From assembly GCA_018907035.1 (NCBI GenBank), contig JACCIC010000037.1:62001-126000 (forward strand): DNA of 64,000 nt, written 5' to 3'. Below the pieces are notes generated by a model, which did no database searches, was not told the origin of the DNA, and saw only the letters and a program-made list of their open reading frames with translations. The position numbers were made by a program, and so were the translations under genes. Source of the stretch: Sycobia sp. Sy_11. Lineage: Eukaryota > Arthropoda > Insecta > Hymenoptera > Epichrysomallidae. Shown here one piece after another: positions 47,660-60,300 of this stretch. The stretch's first letter is position 1, and each line of letters opens with the position of its first letter.

Positions 47660-47770
47660 ACGAAGAAACATAGTCTTTATTTGTAGACGCGTGAACCTCG
47701 CTTCATCAATGCGTCCGTGTATCCGAGCAGTTGCGCGAGCGTTGACAAGGGACAGGAAATATAACTACAG
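47660..47770 (-). repeat. LTR-like repeat, inverted copy
   Basis: AGAAACATAGTCTTTATTTG through GACAAGGGACAGGAAATATA, the inverse of 47322-47420. It abuts the decayed mariner at about 47775, so one inserted into or truncated the other. Confidence 0.6.
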
Positions 47771-47774
47771 TTTT

Positions 47775-48526
47775 TTGCCGTGTCCTTTCTTGGCTCTTGG
47801 CGAGGTTAGGCTCTTGCAGTGCATGAATTGGCACTTTGTTTCAGAATCCTAGATAAAAAACCAAGATTCGTCACATGTTGTTTTACTTCATAATAAGTTT
47901 ACGTCATTTTAAATCGTATTTAAAGCGTCAATACAAATATCGTTCAGAGCTTCTTGTTCAAATGTAAGGATTTTAGGCGCCAGTTTTTCACACGCACTTT
48001 TCGTATGCTAGAATGTAAAATTTGCCGCACATATTCTTTGTCCATTTATATAGATTTAGCAATAGCATGAATATTTAACCGATTATCAAATCGAACAAAA
48101 TTACTGACTTTTTTTATATTTTCATTCGTTTTTGACGAGGAAAAGAGATTCGAGCGTGTCACCTTCGACATCTTCTCAACTATCTTGAAAACGCTTAAAC
48201 AACTCAAATAGATGTGAATGCGATAAATATTCATTACAATACATTGATTTTAATCAATTATAAGTTTCAGTTGTAGTTTCTCCAATTGTCATGAAAAATT
48301 TAACAACCATACGGTACTTTATTGTTACATTGATCATTTTTCCGGCAAAAGAAAAAAAATCTTATACAAACGAAGACTAGGGAGAAGACTGATTTGTCTA
48401 CCGACACGAGAGGCATCGCATTCGAAAGAGTAGGCTTCAGACTAAATAGCTGACAGTCGTTAATATTTGACGCATACTATTTCTACTGTAACAGCGAGTC
48501 TCGTTACTTAATAGCCACACCTCGTA
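47775..48526 (-). mobile_element. mariner element 4, 5' half only
   Basis: The outer end, read inward from 48526, is TACGAGGTGTGGCTATTAAG. ATG at 48337 starts MINVTIKYRMVVKFFMTIGE, then TTTETYN, FKRFQDSREDVEGD, SSSKTNENIKKVSNFVRFDN and MDKEYVRQILHS, the mariner DNA-binding half. CDESWFF with the first catalytic Asp and DSETKCQFMHC follow, then SPRAKKGHGKK, where the element is cut off at the LTR-like repeat. Several stops occur. The second and third Asp regions are missing. Confidence 0.87.
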
Positions 48527-49430
48527 TATTTATAATATAATTATTATAAGAATTACTAAGTTTAAATAGTTAATGCATATAAAAAGTTTTTATATGCATC
48601 AACTATTATGTTTTTATCCGTGAAGTTGTAAAAAAGCGACTATATGTATAGTATGTCAAGGTTTTACTATTTCAGCCAAATTTTTATCTCATAGCTTATA
48701 GGTGTTAGATATACGAACAATGGTGCAATTTCGCAGCAGTCCGTTATAATTGTATTATTCTTTCTTTACCATACAATTTTTTATAGAGAATATTACTGAC
48801 AAATATCCAGAAAATGAATTTTATGAAAATTTTATTTAATCTCATACATTATTTAAAATTTAATTACAATATTATCATTTTCTTTTATTTTTTAATTAAA
48901 CGTTGTTCAAAATTGTATTTTAGAATACATACAACATTTGATTAATTCCACTAAATTAAAGGTTTTGTAATTAAAATTCTATATAAAATACAAAATATAT
49001 TATCTAATTAACAATAAGAAATGCTTGGGAAACTATAATAGAAATACAAATAAAACATAATTGTTAAATCTACTATTACTCCAATTTTTTTTATCGGGAT
49101 CACCACATGCTAACTGCTTTATTGTTGTTATACGCGGAACATAGCTCTAGTAGTCCTCCAGTAGTTTCAGAAATCGTTTTATGATGAACCATATAAGTCC
49201 ATAGCAGAAAAGTGACCGTTTATATATATCATAGACTTATATTTTAGACTGTTACCCAATAGAAATTACGCCATTATCAAATGTACGTACTTGGAACTTA
49301 ATGTTTTTCTTTCAAAACATACACCCTGTCCCCCTTCTTTAATCCACCACTATCTAGAGCCGTTATGGTTTTTACTAGATGCTACTTGACATTTTTTATT
49401 TGGATAAATTTTCTAAAATTACAAACCAAT
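48527..49430. other. Spacer
   Basis: AT-rich sequence. No feature is recognised. Confidence 0.5.
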
Positions 49431-49439
49431 AAAAATTCT

Positions 49440-49510
49440 TCATAAAATGATACTTATGTATTTTGATCCACTGATTACGAATATCATACGGAAAATTGGC
49501 GACAAGAAGT
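49440..49510 (-). repeat. Dispersed repeat, short inverted copy
   Basis: The minus strand holds GCCAATTTTCCGTATGATAT, TCGTAATCAGTGGATC and AAAATACATAAGTATCATTT, closely matching 31680-31740. Confidence 0.7.
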
Positions 49511-49889
49511 GAATGAATTTTCATGGGCAGAGATGTTATTCCAGAAATATAAATTATGCCAAAGAAATGTGTAGAATAATAAAAGTGTATTTTTTAAGCT
49601 CTTTGTCACTATTATTTGCAATATTTTTGATATTTTTCTTAAGATCTAATTTTTCTATTTTGTAAATATGGACTTATGGTATATTGTTTTTACAAGCAGT
49701 ATAATTAAATTTGAAATATTCTGGAATCATGTTATTTGTTAAAAGAAACTCTAGTTTTATTTTTGAAGTTGAAAAAGAATAGAAAATTTCTGAAAGACTA
49801 ACTGAATACAGCCAGGCCACTGCCAATGCCAGGGACACCCCCGGGACGGAATGGTTGAATTTTTTCCGGAAATATCACTTGTATCTAAA

Positions 49890-50500
49890 AATTGTATAGG
49901 ACGAGAAATATGTATTTTTTCAGATCCATAACTTTCGCTTAAAATATTTTAGACATTTTTCGAATCTTGTGAGACAAATTGGAAAACCAAACTTTTTATG
50001 GATTTTGTCATGAAAATTCAATTTTTAGCCAAAAGCCACTTCGATATTTGTAGTTAGCGCCTTAAAAAACATAAATGTATAGATTTTCATTTAAATCAGG
50101 AGTGGGTATTTTCTAGAAATATCCAAAATATTCATCCCTCGGTGCATGGATAGCATTCATAAAGATTATATTTTTCTATTGAGCGCATTTAAAATTAAAA
50201 AAATAAACATCACGGAAGTCTTAATGGATAGCGTTTGTCTTCTATTTAAATCTGTTTTTCTCAAAATCTCTTACATTTACAAAGAACATAAAAAATGTAT
50301 TATATTGTTTTTTTAATATTTTTGAAGATAAGCGCAATTGGGCAAACGCTTCTTATCGCCAACTTTCCCTATGATATTCGTAATCAGCGACTTAAAATGC
50401 TTTAATCAACAGCTTAAAAATAATACCTATGATTTTTTGAAGAATTTCTATCGGTTTATTATTTTCGGAAGTTTATCCAAAAAAAATATTGAGATAACGA
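49890..50500 (+). repeat. Dispersed repeat, longest uninterrupted copy
   Basis: Its first part matches 16745-17028 and its second part 31446-31800, in the order expected if the giant inverted repeat had inserted between them. The two parts also resemble each other (TTCGTAATCAGCG...CTTAAAA...TTTCGGAAGTTTATCC), so the family seems built of tandem units of roughly 300 bases. Non-coding. Confidence 0.75.
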
Positions 50501-50687
50501 TAAAAAAGACCTTGGAATTACATGGAACATCGGGGTATTAGTAAAAGAGAAAGTTAGTTACATATGGTATATTAATATAAATGAAAGCGTAAAATATATG
50601 TTTTCGGCTTGGTGGAAATTGGTATATTATATTAGGAAATTTATCGAATTCTTCGAAACGTGAATACGTTGATTGACGACATTGGTC

Positions 50688-50691
<4 letters not shown>

Positions 50692-50745
<54 letters not shown>
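50692..50745 (+). repeat. (TA)n microsatellite
   Basis: Pure TA run. A second one is at 51045-51092. Confidence 0.95.
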
Positions 50746-50749
<4 letters not shown>

Positions 50750-50879
50750 CAAACATACATTCAATGATATAATACATTCCAGCGTTTATGCATGTATTAT
50801 TATATATAGTGCGTACGTACATTTCTCGTTAACTATGAATTTATCATATTTAGCGATTATTTCACATTCAGACACCGGC

Positions 50880-51039
50880 ATCAATAACAATGCGTTCTGA
50901 TTCGTATTCTGTACGTACTTTCTTGCCGCATAACCCACCGCAGCTTTGGATGATGATGTTTACTTTTTCAATGCAGATATAGGGCGCGCCGCTCCAATCT
51001 CCAGTGTAGTTATGTGGTATACAATATTATTGTTGTGAT

Positions 51040-51096
<57 letters not shown>

Positions 51097-51480
51097 GCTC
51101 AGATGGTTTTGCGTGTGCGGCTATGGCGCAATTGTCGATATATACACAAATAACAAATTCCACGATTAAAATTCCATTCTCATCCAGTCGCTGTATTCGC
51201 TCGAATATTTCACATCGAATCTATAGCGCGTGAGGGCGTAAGGGCTGAGAGAGGCGCGTGTGTGATAGCAATGACGGAATGGACTGAAGTACTGCCGGGC
51301 GCTTGGAACTTTTATTCGTTTTGTTTGTGTTTGCCTTTTTGAAGTTATGGATTTCTCTATCCGTTTTGTTAATTTTGTTGTGTCTGTGCAAATTTTTCGT
51401 ATTTTCACTAAAGTGGATGATATTTATATTCTAGTGCGTGTGTGTCATGTGTTATTCTCCATCGCTGTTATTGTATAATG
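50880..51480. other. Unassigned block of balanced base composition
   Basis: Less AT-biased than its surroundings, interrupted by a (TA)n tract at 51045-51092. Short open frames occur on both strands but show no family resemblance. It could be an exon or promoter of an unrecognised RNA gene or an old element. Confidence 0.3.
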
Positions 51481-51904
51481 AAAGAGTCCATGCTTCTATA
51501 TGACAAATTTATTTAGTTTTCCACTTAATAATACAATATATAAGGAAATTGTATTCTAGAATGATAAGTATTTGCGGTGCTGGCACCAGAACGTAAAGAA
51601 TGTACATTTTCGAAGGTAAGAAAAATTTTAAAAAAATGCATAATTGATGAAAAAGAATTTTGGTTTAGTTTATCTGTAAAACGATGCTACAATTGAACGC
51701 ACTAGATTAACAGTAAGAATTTTAACGATCAATGATAGTGTTGCGTTTATTTATCATTTTGATATTAGATAATAAGAAAAATACATGTATTTATGAGAAA
51801 ATAATCTATTATATTAATATCCGAGCGTATGTCCTATTTCATTACTAGTTACAATAATCATACAGTAAAAAGATACTAAAATAGTAAAAATCAAGAAAAT
51901 CAAT

Positions 51905-52146
51905 AAAAATTATTTTTATCGGTCTTATAGTTTTTATAAAATATAATAATTATAGTAACAGTCAGAGTGTTCTTATTTATGATCACCTCCGTATAATTTG
52001 AAATAAAAAATGATAAAAAATAAAAATAACAAATATACTATTGTTAACAAACGTTAATCTAACTACTCTCCACCACCAAATTTGCCGAATATATGAACTT
52101 GCTTCATCAAATATTCCGATCCAGTTCGCCTCCTTATCAGAAACTG
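51905..52146 (-). repeat. Hammerhead-associated dispersed repeat, single-ended copy D
   Basis: Plus strand shows TTTTTATCGGTCTTATAG, CAGTCAGAGTGTTC and ATCACCTCCGTATAATTTGA, then CCACCACCAAATTT (also at 26250 in copy C), then the reverse-oriented motif at 52095-52146. Confidence 0.65.
52095..52146 (-). other. Hammerhead-ribozyme-core-like motif, copy D
   Basis: Minus strand: TTCTGATAAGGAGGCGAACT, then GGATCGGAATATTTGATGAA. CTGATAAGGAG and GATCGGAA fill the places of CUGAUGA-G-GAGCC and GGCUC-GAAAC with several substitutions. Confidence 0.4.
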
Positions 52147-53419
52147 ATATTAGCATTTATCTCGCCAAATATAAAAAATTTATAAAAAATGTTAAATGAA
52201 ATTAGTAAATTATGTTTTTGATATATTTTTACCTTTGAATCTTTATAGATCTCGAACTTGTTAAGCTTATTGATTATTAAATTAAATTGAAATTTTATTT
52301 CGCAAGTCTTCGAAAATAACTTTAAAAACAACTTGCAAATAATTATAGTCTGATAATATTCAGTTTAGGAATTTAATAATAAAATTTGTGAAAAATGATT
52401 AATTTTCATTTTACAAACAATGATATCACAGAAATAATTATCAATTATGATAGTTTTAAGTCGACTACATTTTGAATAGTCAGTGATTTTAGTGGTGTAA
52501 TGGGTTAGATTATGTTTAAATTAGAATCCTGCCTAGCTACTAGAGCTTTAGTTATACCTCAGCAGTATAGGAACTAATAATTAAATAGTTATTTTACTAG
52601 AATTTTCAGAAAATATTTACTAAATTTAAGACGACGTGGTTTAATTTAAGTGGATTCTTCTTGCATCAAGTAAATACTTCCTTCATTTAAAATGATACTT
52701 TCTCAATTTAAGAAAATAGTTTACTTGGTACAAAACAAGAAAATATTTACTTGAAAACAGAGATTTGTTTCACTATGGAATACAACTTATAAATCTTTCA
52801 ATAATTCATTAATATCTGAATTCCGAGCATTAAGTTTGTGTATATTAATGTAATTATAAATGATTCTTATTTATTGTGCATTTCCAATCAGTAACAAAAA
52901 TTCATTGTTACTATGTTATTGACAGTGTTTTTTGAATAATTTTGCTTAAAATTCTCTTGAAAATTTTATATTCGAAAATTCAAAAATAATAAAATAAGCG
53001 CGTTTTTCAATTGATTTTCTTTAAAACGATTCTTTGTTCCCTTTACATGCTTTTACACTTTGAATTCTATGAAAATATATTTTTAATTGTTGCTAGAATT
53101 ATGCTATAAAATTTCTGAAAACTTGATGAAATTAAAATGTCAAAAAATATTATTAAAAAATTGTAACTAGTCTTTGACGAATTGTATACTAATTTTAAAC
53201 AAATTTTAAATATTTAAAAAATAGAAAACTAAATTTGGCTCAACATTTTTAAAGGATAAAAATGTCTTAAAATTGTTCAAGGATTACTTATAATTTCAAA
53301 TTAAATTTGGATGGAGGGGGGGCAGCTTGAGCCTCCTCTGTTCCTCCGGTTACACGGGACCTGTACCTTACCTATATATAGATTCCTTGTTTTTTTAAAG
53401 TTTTCAATATTTTCGATGA
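52147..53419. other. Spacer with degenerate AT-rich repeats
   Basis: A stretch at 52590-52790 has repeated AAATATTTACT-like words and may be an old MITE. No protein is seen. Confidence 0.45.
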
Positions 53420-53530
53420 TAATTTTGAAAAATCCCATGAAAATATTTTTATCGACAATTTTCACTATCATATTCGTGATCAGCACTTCAAAATTGTTAA
53501 TTTACCAGATACTCCTTTTCGGAACTTTAT
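53420..53530 (+). repeat. Dispersed repeat, short copy
   Basis: ATATTTTTATCGACAATTTT, ATCATATTCGTGATCAGCAC and TTCGGAACTTTATCC match 50350-50475 in order. Confidence 0.6.
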
Positions 53531-53604
53531 CCTCCCTTTCTTTCTTCTTTCGGTTTTCGCTTGTTCTTTATATTTCTTTTTAATTTTTCCAGAATTTTAG
53601 TATA

Positions 53605-54544
53605 TACGCTGAAAAAAATTAATAATTTAAATAAATAGCTTCGTTCAAATTAAGATGACCTATTATTTGCTTAATATAAACATCTGTTTTTGATTTTAAA
53701 AATATATATACTTAAATGTATTAACTAACTTAGTTGAAATGATATTTTTTTAATATAATAAAACATTATGAATTATCTACATGATAAAGTATGTAAACAA
53801 GACAAAATAAAAGGAAGAGAATCTTTTGAATATTTTTATATAAATAGCTCCAAACCCTGGTTTCATTGTACAAATCTTAATCGTAAATCTATTGTTACAA
53901 TTAATCGATGTAGAGCAAATCATTACAAACTCGCCTACTCATTATACCGCTTAAATATAATAAATAGTGCAAAATGTGAATGTGGGTATGAAAGTCAGGA
54001 TCTCGATCATATAGTTTGGCAATGCCCATGGTATAATACGGAAAGAGAAAAATTTATTCAAAAGCTCGGAGAACGCAACATGTGTCTACCTATGTGATCC
54101 ATATCCTTACTCACTCAACCACGCACCTATAGTAAATTATTATGTAAATTTCTCGACGATCTAATAAATAACTGTACACTTGCTTGTATACTAAATAACT
54201 CTGTGAAAGGGCTAAAATAGCTTTAAAAAAAATTATCTAAAAGAGTTTATTTAAATTGACTAAATCAGAAAATAAAATGTAACAAATTAAGTTTCTTAAT
54301 AGCATTAAATGTAATTTAATAAACATATCATTAATTTATTTAAATCAAATAAATATTTTTTCAAACCAAGAATCAATTTTTTCCAAACAAATATTTGTTT
54401 TTTTTTTTACAAAATAAAAAAAAATATTTCAGTATCTTAAATATATAAATTACTTATTTTAAATAAATGGTTAAGTAATGGTAACCGATAAACCATTTAT
54501 TTAATTTAAAAGACTTAAATCTACCAAAAAGTTTTTTCAGTGTA
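53605..54544. mobile_element. Candidate inverted-repeat element enclosing a LINE 3' end
   Basis: TACGCTGAAAAAAATT at the left and, read inward from 54544, TACACTGAAAAAACTTTTT at the right form short inverted ends next to TA. The interior holds the LINE fragment at 53768-54220 and repetitive TTTAAATAAAT-rich flanks. Confidence 0.5.
53768..54220 (+). pseudogene. LINE ORF2 C-terminal fragment
   Basis: The frame reads KPWFHCTNLNRKSIVTINRC, RANHYKLAYSLYRLNIIN and AKCECGYESQDLDHIVWQCP, then WYNTEREKFIQKLG and a stop at 54095-54097. This is the Cys-x-Cys-Gly...His-x4-Cys-Pro tail found after RT and RNase H in I/Jockey-group LINEs, and the frame is open for 109 codons. Preceding domains are absent, so it is a 5' truncation. 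Degenerate homologous sequence continues to about 54220. Confidence 0.85.
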
Positions 54545-54559
54545 TAATACTCTGTTGCC

Positions 54560-55700
54560 ATGAGTGTTATGCACCAATAATTTTTATTGGATCTTCCGTA
54601 TTTCCTTTTTTATGTATAGGGATCCCATTCTTTTCCATTTCAATTCAAAAGTCCTTTTCTGTGTGTAATTTTTTCCACAATTCTTTGGGTATTCCGTCTG
54701 CTCGGGATGATTTTTTTCTTCAGAACTTTCCAGGCTTCTATATCCCTTGCTGATATTTATTTTGTTCTTTTTCTTCTTTCTTTTACCATTTCTGTCTATC
54801 TATGCTCAGTTATTTTCTTTCTAATTCTTCTAATAAGATCAAAAAGTATTTTTCTTTTTCATTTGTCCATTTCCACGTTCCATTCATTCTATTTTTTTCT
54901 TATCAATTTTTCTGTATATAAAAGTTCCCATATTTCACATTTATTTTCAATTTATTTTAGATGTACACCGTATTCTTTCAATTCTTTTTCTTTAATTGTA
55001 CATAGTTCCCATCACTCTTTTCTTTCAAGATATTTCTTTTTTTTTGTTTTTCCTGGTTTGATTTATTTTATGCTTTCTTAATTTTTCTTTTTCTTCTCCC
55101 ACAACTTCGATTCCAACATTTTTTATAATCTTGTCCCCATCTTACATTTGTGATTTCTTTTCTTATTACTGCTTCTTCAATTTTTTTTCTTCATATTTTC
55201 TAATATTTTTTCCGGCTTATCCTTTCCTTTTTTTATCATTTCTACCTTTTCTGTTTTGGCCTTAGAAATCTCGATTGATTGCTTGCACCATTCGCAAATT
55301 GTTATTTTATTTATGATGCACGCGTTCTTCTCTCCTTTTCTCTTCCACACTTCCTGCTTTTGCGTTCCTTTTGCGTACCTTTTATCCCAAACGTGTTTTT
55401 CGTTTATTATATTTTTTCCAAACATATTTTCATTGATTATAATACAATCTGTCACCATACTGCCTCTATTGCCAATATACATCTACCACATTCATGTTCA
55501 ATCGTTTTGACCATTCATCTTCTTCACAGAAGTTCACTATTTTATTGCCTCTTTTGCTTTTTATGTTGTCCTTGAATTTTCTAGTTCATTGTTCTATTTT
55601 ATTGCCTTCTGTTCCTATGCTACTTTCCTGCTCGCCGATTCTTATATCACCTTCCTTCTTATTTATCCCAAATTTATAGAATTTTCTATAATCCCCGCGT
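54560..55700 (-). mobile_element. Old APE-type LINE fragment: endonuclease end to RT start
   Basis: Minus strand: YIGNRGSMVTDCIIINENMF is the late endonuclease block (like YxGxRGxSVIDYVI). It is followed by a Lys-rich linker (EWCKQSIEISKAKTEKVEMI), then SRADGIPKELWKKL and a PIHKKGN-like piece, the first RT motifs. Stops and shifts are frequent. Same family type as the fragment at 43.6-46.0 kb, in opposite orientation. Confidence 0.8.
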
Positions 55701-55749
55701 TAGTATAGATTATATATATTTTGCGTTCTCCTTATTTTACTCCCCCCTC

Positions 55750-58700
55750 GCACATATAATCCGTTACTCTATTCTTACTCATTTGCTGTTTTATTTTTAC
55801 ATGTCCCCCATACATTTCTAAACAGTTGAACGACGGTCAAAAAATATATGATAACCAATTATTGTACATAATTCCGTGGAAAATCATGCAAACCGCTGTC
55901 TATGCCTTTATGGCGCAGACAAAATTCGACATTTTCGCACAAAACAAGTATATTTATCTCTAAGGTATATATAGAGTGATGTTATTGTCTGGTGAACTGA
56001 TGATAATACACGAATAAAGTGTATGTCGAGTTTACCAAAAATTCTTCATGGGTCACTCTGACTCCTCTTCCACAGAAACCTGTGCCAATTTCAGCAGAGA
56101 TCGTGGCAATTTTGGACTAGGTTCTGATGATGAGCCACGTAGGTCAGCGTAGTAACTGTAGCTCTACGATGAGTTCTAAAAACTGCTGACTTACTTCGAC
56201 CTTTTTTGGGTGATGTTTAATGGCAGCCTAATATATTTCTTAAGAAAAGCGGCTTTTTATAAGCGTTTCAAAACAAAAACTTATTTGTACCATATTATCT
56301 AGATTATTATCTAATCTGGCTATTCTCGAATAAACTAATATTTTAGTGGGATTTTAATTAAATAAAGTATTCAACAATAAATAATAAATTCTATAATATT
56401 GTAAAGTTTATATATATAATATATATATAAACTATATATATATATATAAAATATATAATATTATAACATATATAAACATGCTGAGATTTCGGAGGCTAAT
56501 GCACAAGAGTGCCACTAAGCGTTTTCACGCAGTTTTATTAGCCATTGTTGCTATGGAGATATTTTTACGATCTTTTTTTTTCTTTTTGTTATTTAAACAG
56601 TCAAGTGAAATGTCTCCATAGCGATGAACAAATGAATAATAATAATTAATAAAATAATTGATAAATTAATAATTATATACAATAAATAATTAAGTTTAAT
56701 TAGATATACCGCTCGCAACATTTTAATGCATTTAATTTTGACGTCATTATTCTTTATATATTATTTTAATTTTAATTTTATTTCGAAACCATTAGCAAAA
56801 AGTTTAATAAGATATTGGACAGCATTATAGTAATATGAACAGAGATGAGATAAGTTATTTTCATTCGACAAGTCATTTTTACCTCTTTTGAAAATCCCAA
56901 AATTTTCCCATAGCAAGTATTGGAACATGCATTTGTGTAACCGTATAAATTCTAATTTTTAGGAAAATTTTCGATATTCCCGTCATGGCACGTAAAGCGT
57001 GTAACCTTTGTACACATTATATTGGTCTTTAACGAGAGTTCGCTCGTGATCCCTGGTTTATTATTCAAAAGCGTTGACCTTTAATTTGTTTTACGCGTAT
57101 TCAATATTTTCTTTCGCCGAATGTAAAACTTTTCTCATTTCAGCTTTACATTATATTCGCTCATTATTTCTAATTACAATATAAGCAATCGAATTTTAAA
57201 CTATAGCATAACAAATATAAAGAAACTTTTAAAATCAATTTGCATATTAAATATTTAACGTCGTTAACAATAATATTTAATTTCATATTATGTCGTTTTT
57301 AAAGAAAATATAACGTTGTAAAAAAATATTCTACAGTATTAAGTATATTCTTTTTTTTCATTTAAACTTAATTATGAATCCTTCTGTCCGTAACACTGGC
57401 TATCTTCAAATATCGTTCATAGATGTTATTCTTACGTATAACCACTTAAATTTCATTTTGAAGAATGTAGATGAAACGTGAAATTTTGAAGTTTAATTTA
57501 CAGCTAATTTACATTAAAGATCTTTATTGGACAATGTGTGTATTTTTCTGCAGACAATACCTGCTACTTACCGACGCCAACCGCGTCTTTTTAAAGTATA
57601 AAAATATTGTTGTGTTCGAAAAGTCTGTGCAAGTTGGCTGCGAGTAAGTTCCAACGCAGTATTGTTCGCAGGTATATTTGCTTCTTGTGATTATAATTTA
57701 AATAGTTAAGAGAAAATCTAGTAAACTGATTAAATGGCGGTATGATATGCGAAAAGACGTTCTGATATGTAAAAATCATGAATTTTTTGTTTAGATCAAT
57801 ATACTAGACAATTATAGTTTTTATTGCTCAGTGGAATTTCAACGGAGTTTCATTGAAGATTATACGACGGTGTTCAGTAGTGTTGGCAATTGAATTTTAG
57901 CTGCAAGCACATTTGTGAATTCTTTATTGATAAATAGGCACCCACCGTCAAATATAATTGTTTTTACAACGAAACTTATGATTCTCCAATTACTCTTCGC
58001 AATGATGCTAATTCTATATCTAAATAATATTGCCTAACAAGATTAATAATCAAGTATTCCATTTGGCAAAACGAGGAGGTAGTCCTACTCATATGGAGAA
58101 AATCTATTAAGGTTCCTCCACTAAAGTGCCAGTCATGGCTTGCTGTTATATATTTTTTAGACATTTTCATGGTTTACTATATACCATATTTTACGGACAT
58201 TCTTAACATACAGGGCCAATACATGCTTTTGAAGCGCATCAAATAGATTGTGCAATGCCTAAAGTTTCTGTTATTGAATCATTGTACGTTTCACTTAAAA
58301 TTTGACTTTAATTGATTTTTGGAATCCTATATTTTCTATGTTCATTCAAATATTCATTTAAAATTTTTGTAATAATTTATAAATGCTCTTTTATTACATA
58401 TTAAAATCGTATCTTTTTATAATGTTTAAGTTCTTTATTGGTAATAAGAAACTTTTACTAAATATTTAAAATAATAAATTATTATAAGCTTATTTAACTA
58501 CGATAAAAAAAATTATTTCTATTTTCTCAATAATTCTAATATGAATGACAATGTCTCTGCATTTTTTAACGGTTAATCCTGTGCACATACATGAAAAACA
58601 AAACAGACTAAAGCGAAAGAATATATATGGCTTCCACCTCCATTATTTTAAAACGGAGTCTCGACTAGCCTCGAATCAGCTTTAGACTCAATCTCTCAGC

Positions 58701-59666
58701 TTGAGTCCACTTTGATCTGGTCTCAGAACTAGTAACGGTGATGACTATGTACGATGTACTATGGACAATTTTGAAAGCTTAATATCAATGAAAATTAATG
58801 CTTTGGCAAAAACTTTTCAATTATTTTATTTAACTAAAATAAAAAGTTTTACTATTTCATTTGTGAATTAGTATAAATTTATTTTAATTTACCTTAGAAA
58901 TTTTTACTGTATTTTAATAGCTGCTAATAGGTACCATAGTTGATTTAAAATACTTAATTGTTTGCATCGTTTCGTGCATATTTAGTGGAAGATCAAACAG
59001 TCTTTGACTACGTACTAATAATGGTGTAATAAACATGCAATTTTCTGAAAACGTCTTCTATTGTTAATATATAAAACAAAAAATAATCTGTCTAACATTT
59101 TAATAACCACGAAAGCAAAAGATAAATTATACATTTATACGTAAACAAATTTACTTCGTTTTTTGTCAGAGGTATAATAATTGTAGCCTATAACTACTTA
59201 GTTGCAATTTAATTTATTTTTTTTATTTTAATTCCCTATGTGAAACAATGTCATTTTATTTAGATTTTTACATTTCAAATCACTAGATCTTGTTACTTAC
59301 ACTGTACATTTGATTTAATTATGAAAATTATTTGAATTTTAAATATATATTCATTTTATATAACATTTTTTTGAAACGTTAATGAACGTGCACTTTTAAA
59401 ACAAGTTCTTTAACGTCGCCTTACTTCATCTATTTATTTTACTGTCACTCGAATCTGGTTTAATTTTTATTAATCAATTAACCATTTGATTGATCTATGT
59501 ATGTAATCATATATTATAACAAAATAATAATGTATTCAAAACCTTGGTCATCATATTTTCAACGTGATTATATGATTATATTTCGTTCGTATTATTACGC
59601 GCGATCATTTTCTATCTGCAGCCATCTTGTAAAAACGAATTTCTCAAGCCTCGTCTCTTTCTCTGA

Positions 59667-59730
<64 letters not shown>

Positions 59731-60300
59731 CTTCCTGATCTTACAAACATTCAATTCATATTCGCAATATCATTCTCACATATTCACCTACATATCTATT
59801 ATACAGTGCAGAACGCAGATTGATATTGATGCTACATATCCGTTATCCATCTATATCCGTATTGACGTTATCGTCAGCCATACCTGGCCATATTGATAGT
59901 CACAGCACAGCAGGTCATATAGTGGTTCAATGGTCATCATGAGTCACATGTAAATTGTGTAAGCATTATGGTCGCAATCGCAACCCGCAAGAATGCACAT
60001 AAATGAGTTGCCATTAGGCATCGAGATCGCCCTATTACTAGCTATTACCTAATGATATAGCTTATACAGCTAATGTAGGATAGAGCAGGATAAATATTCA
60101 AACTACATATATAGTTACACTCTGGTTACTATTTACTAATTTTACCAGCTTTTACCAGCTTTTACCAGAGCTTTTACTATCTGGATTTGGTATTGTGATG
60201 TAGGTATAATATAATAGATTCAGCTGGATTCAGAGCTGTTCAGAGGTAATATCTGGTAATATACGTGGTATACGCGGGCTACGCGCATGCTGCTGCGGCT
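55750..60300. other. Spacer upstream of boule
   Basis: AT-rich. Near 56530-56640 a short inverted pair (GCTATGGAGATATTTTT and its near inverse) could mark a MITE. A (CT)n tract is at 59670-59724. 59820-60300 is less AT-biased, with short direct repeats (TTTTACCAGC) near 60145-60170, and may contain boule regulatory sequence. No protein is recognised. Confidence 0.45.
59670..59724 (+). repeat. (CT)n microsatellite
   Basis: Pure CT run of about 55 bases upstream of boule. Confidence 0.95.

Noticed and set aside
57590..58270. Possible mariner end (GTGTTCGAAAAGTCTGTGC)
   Set aside because: No inverted partner and no transposase motif was found nearby.
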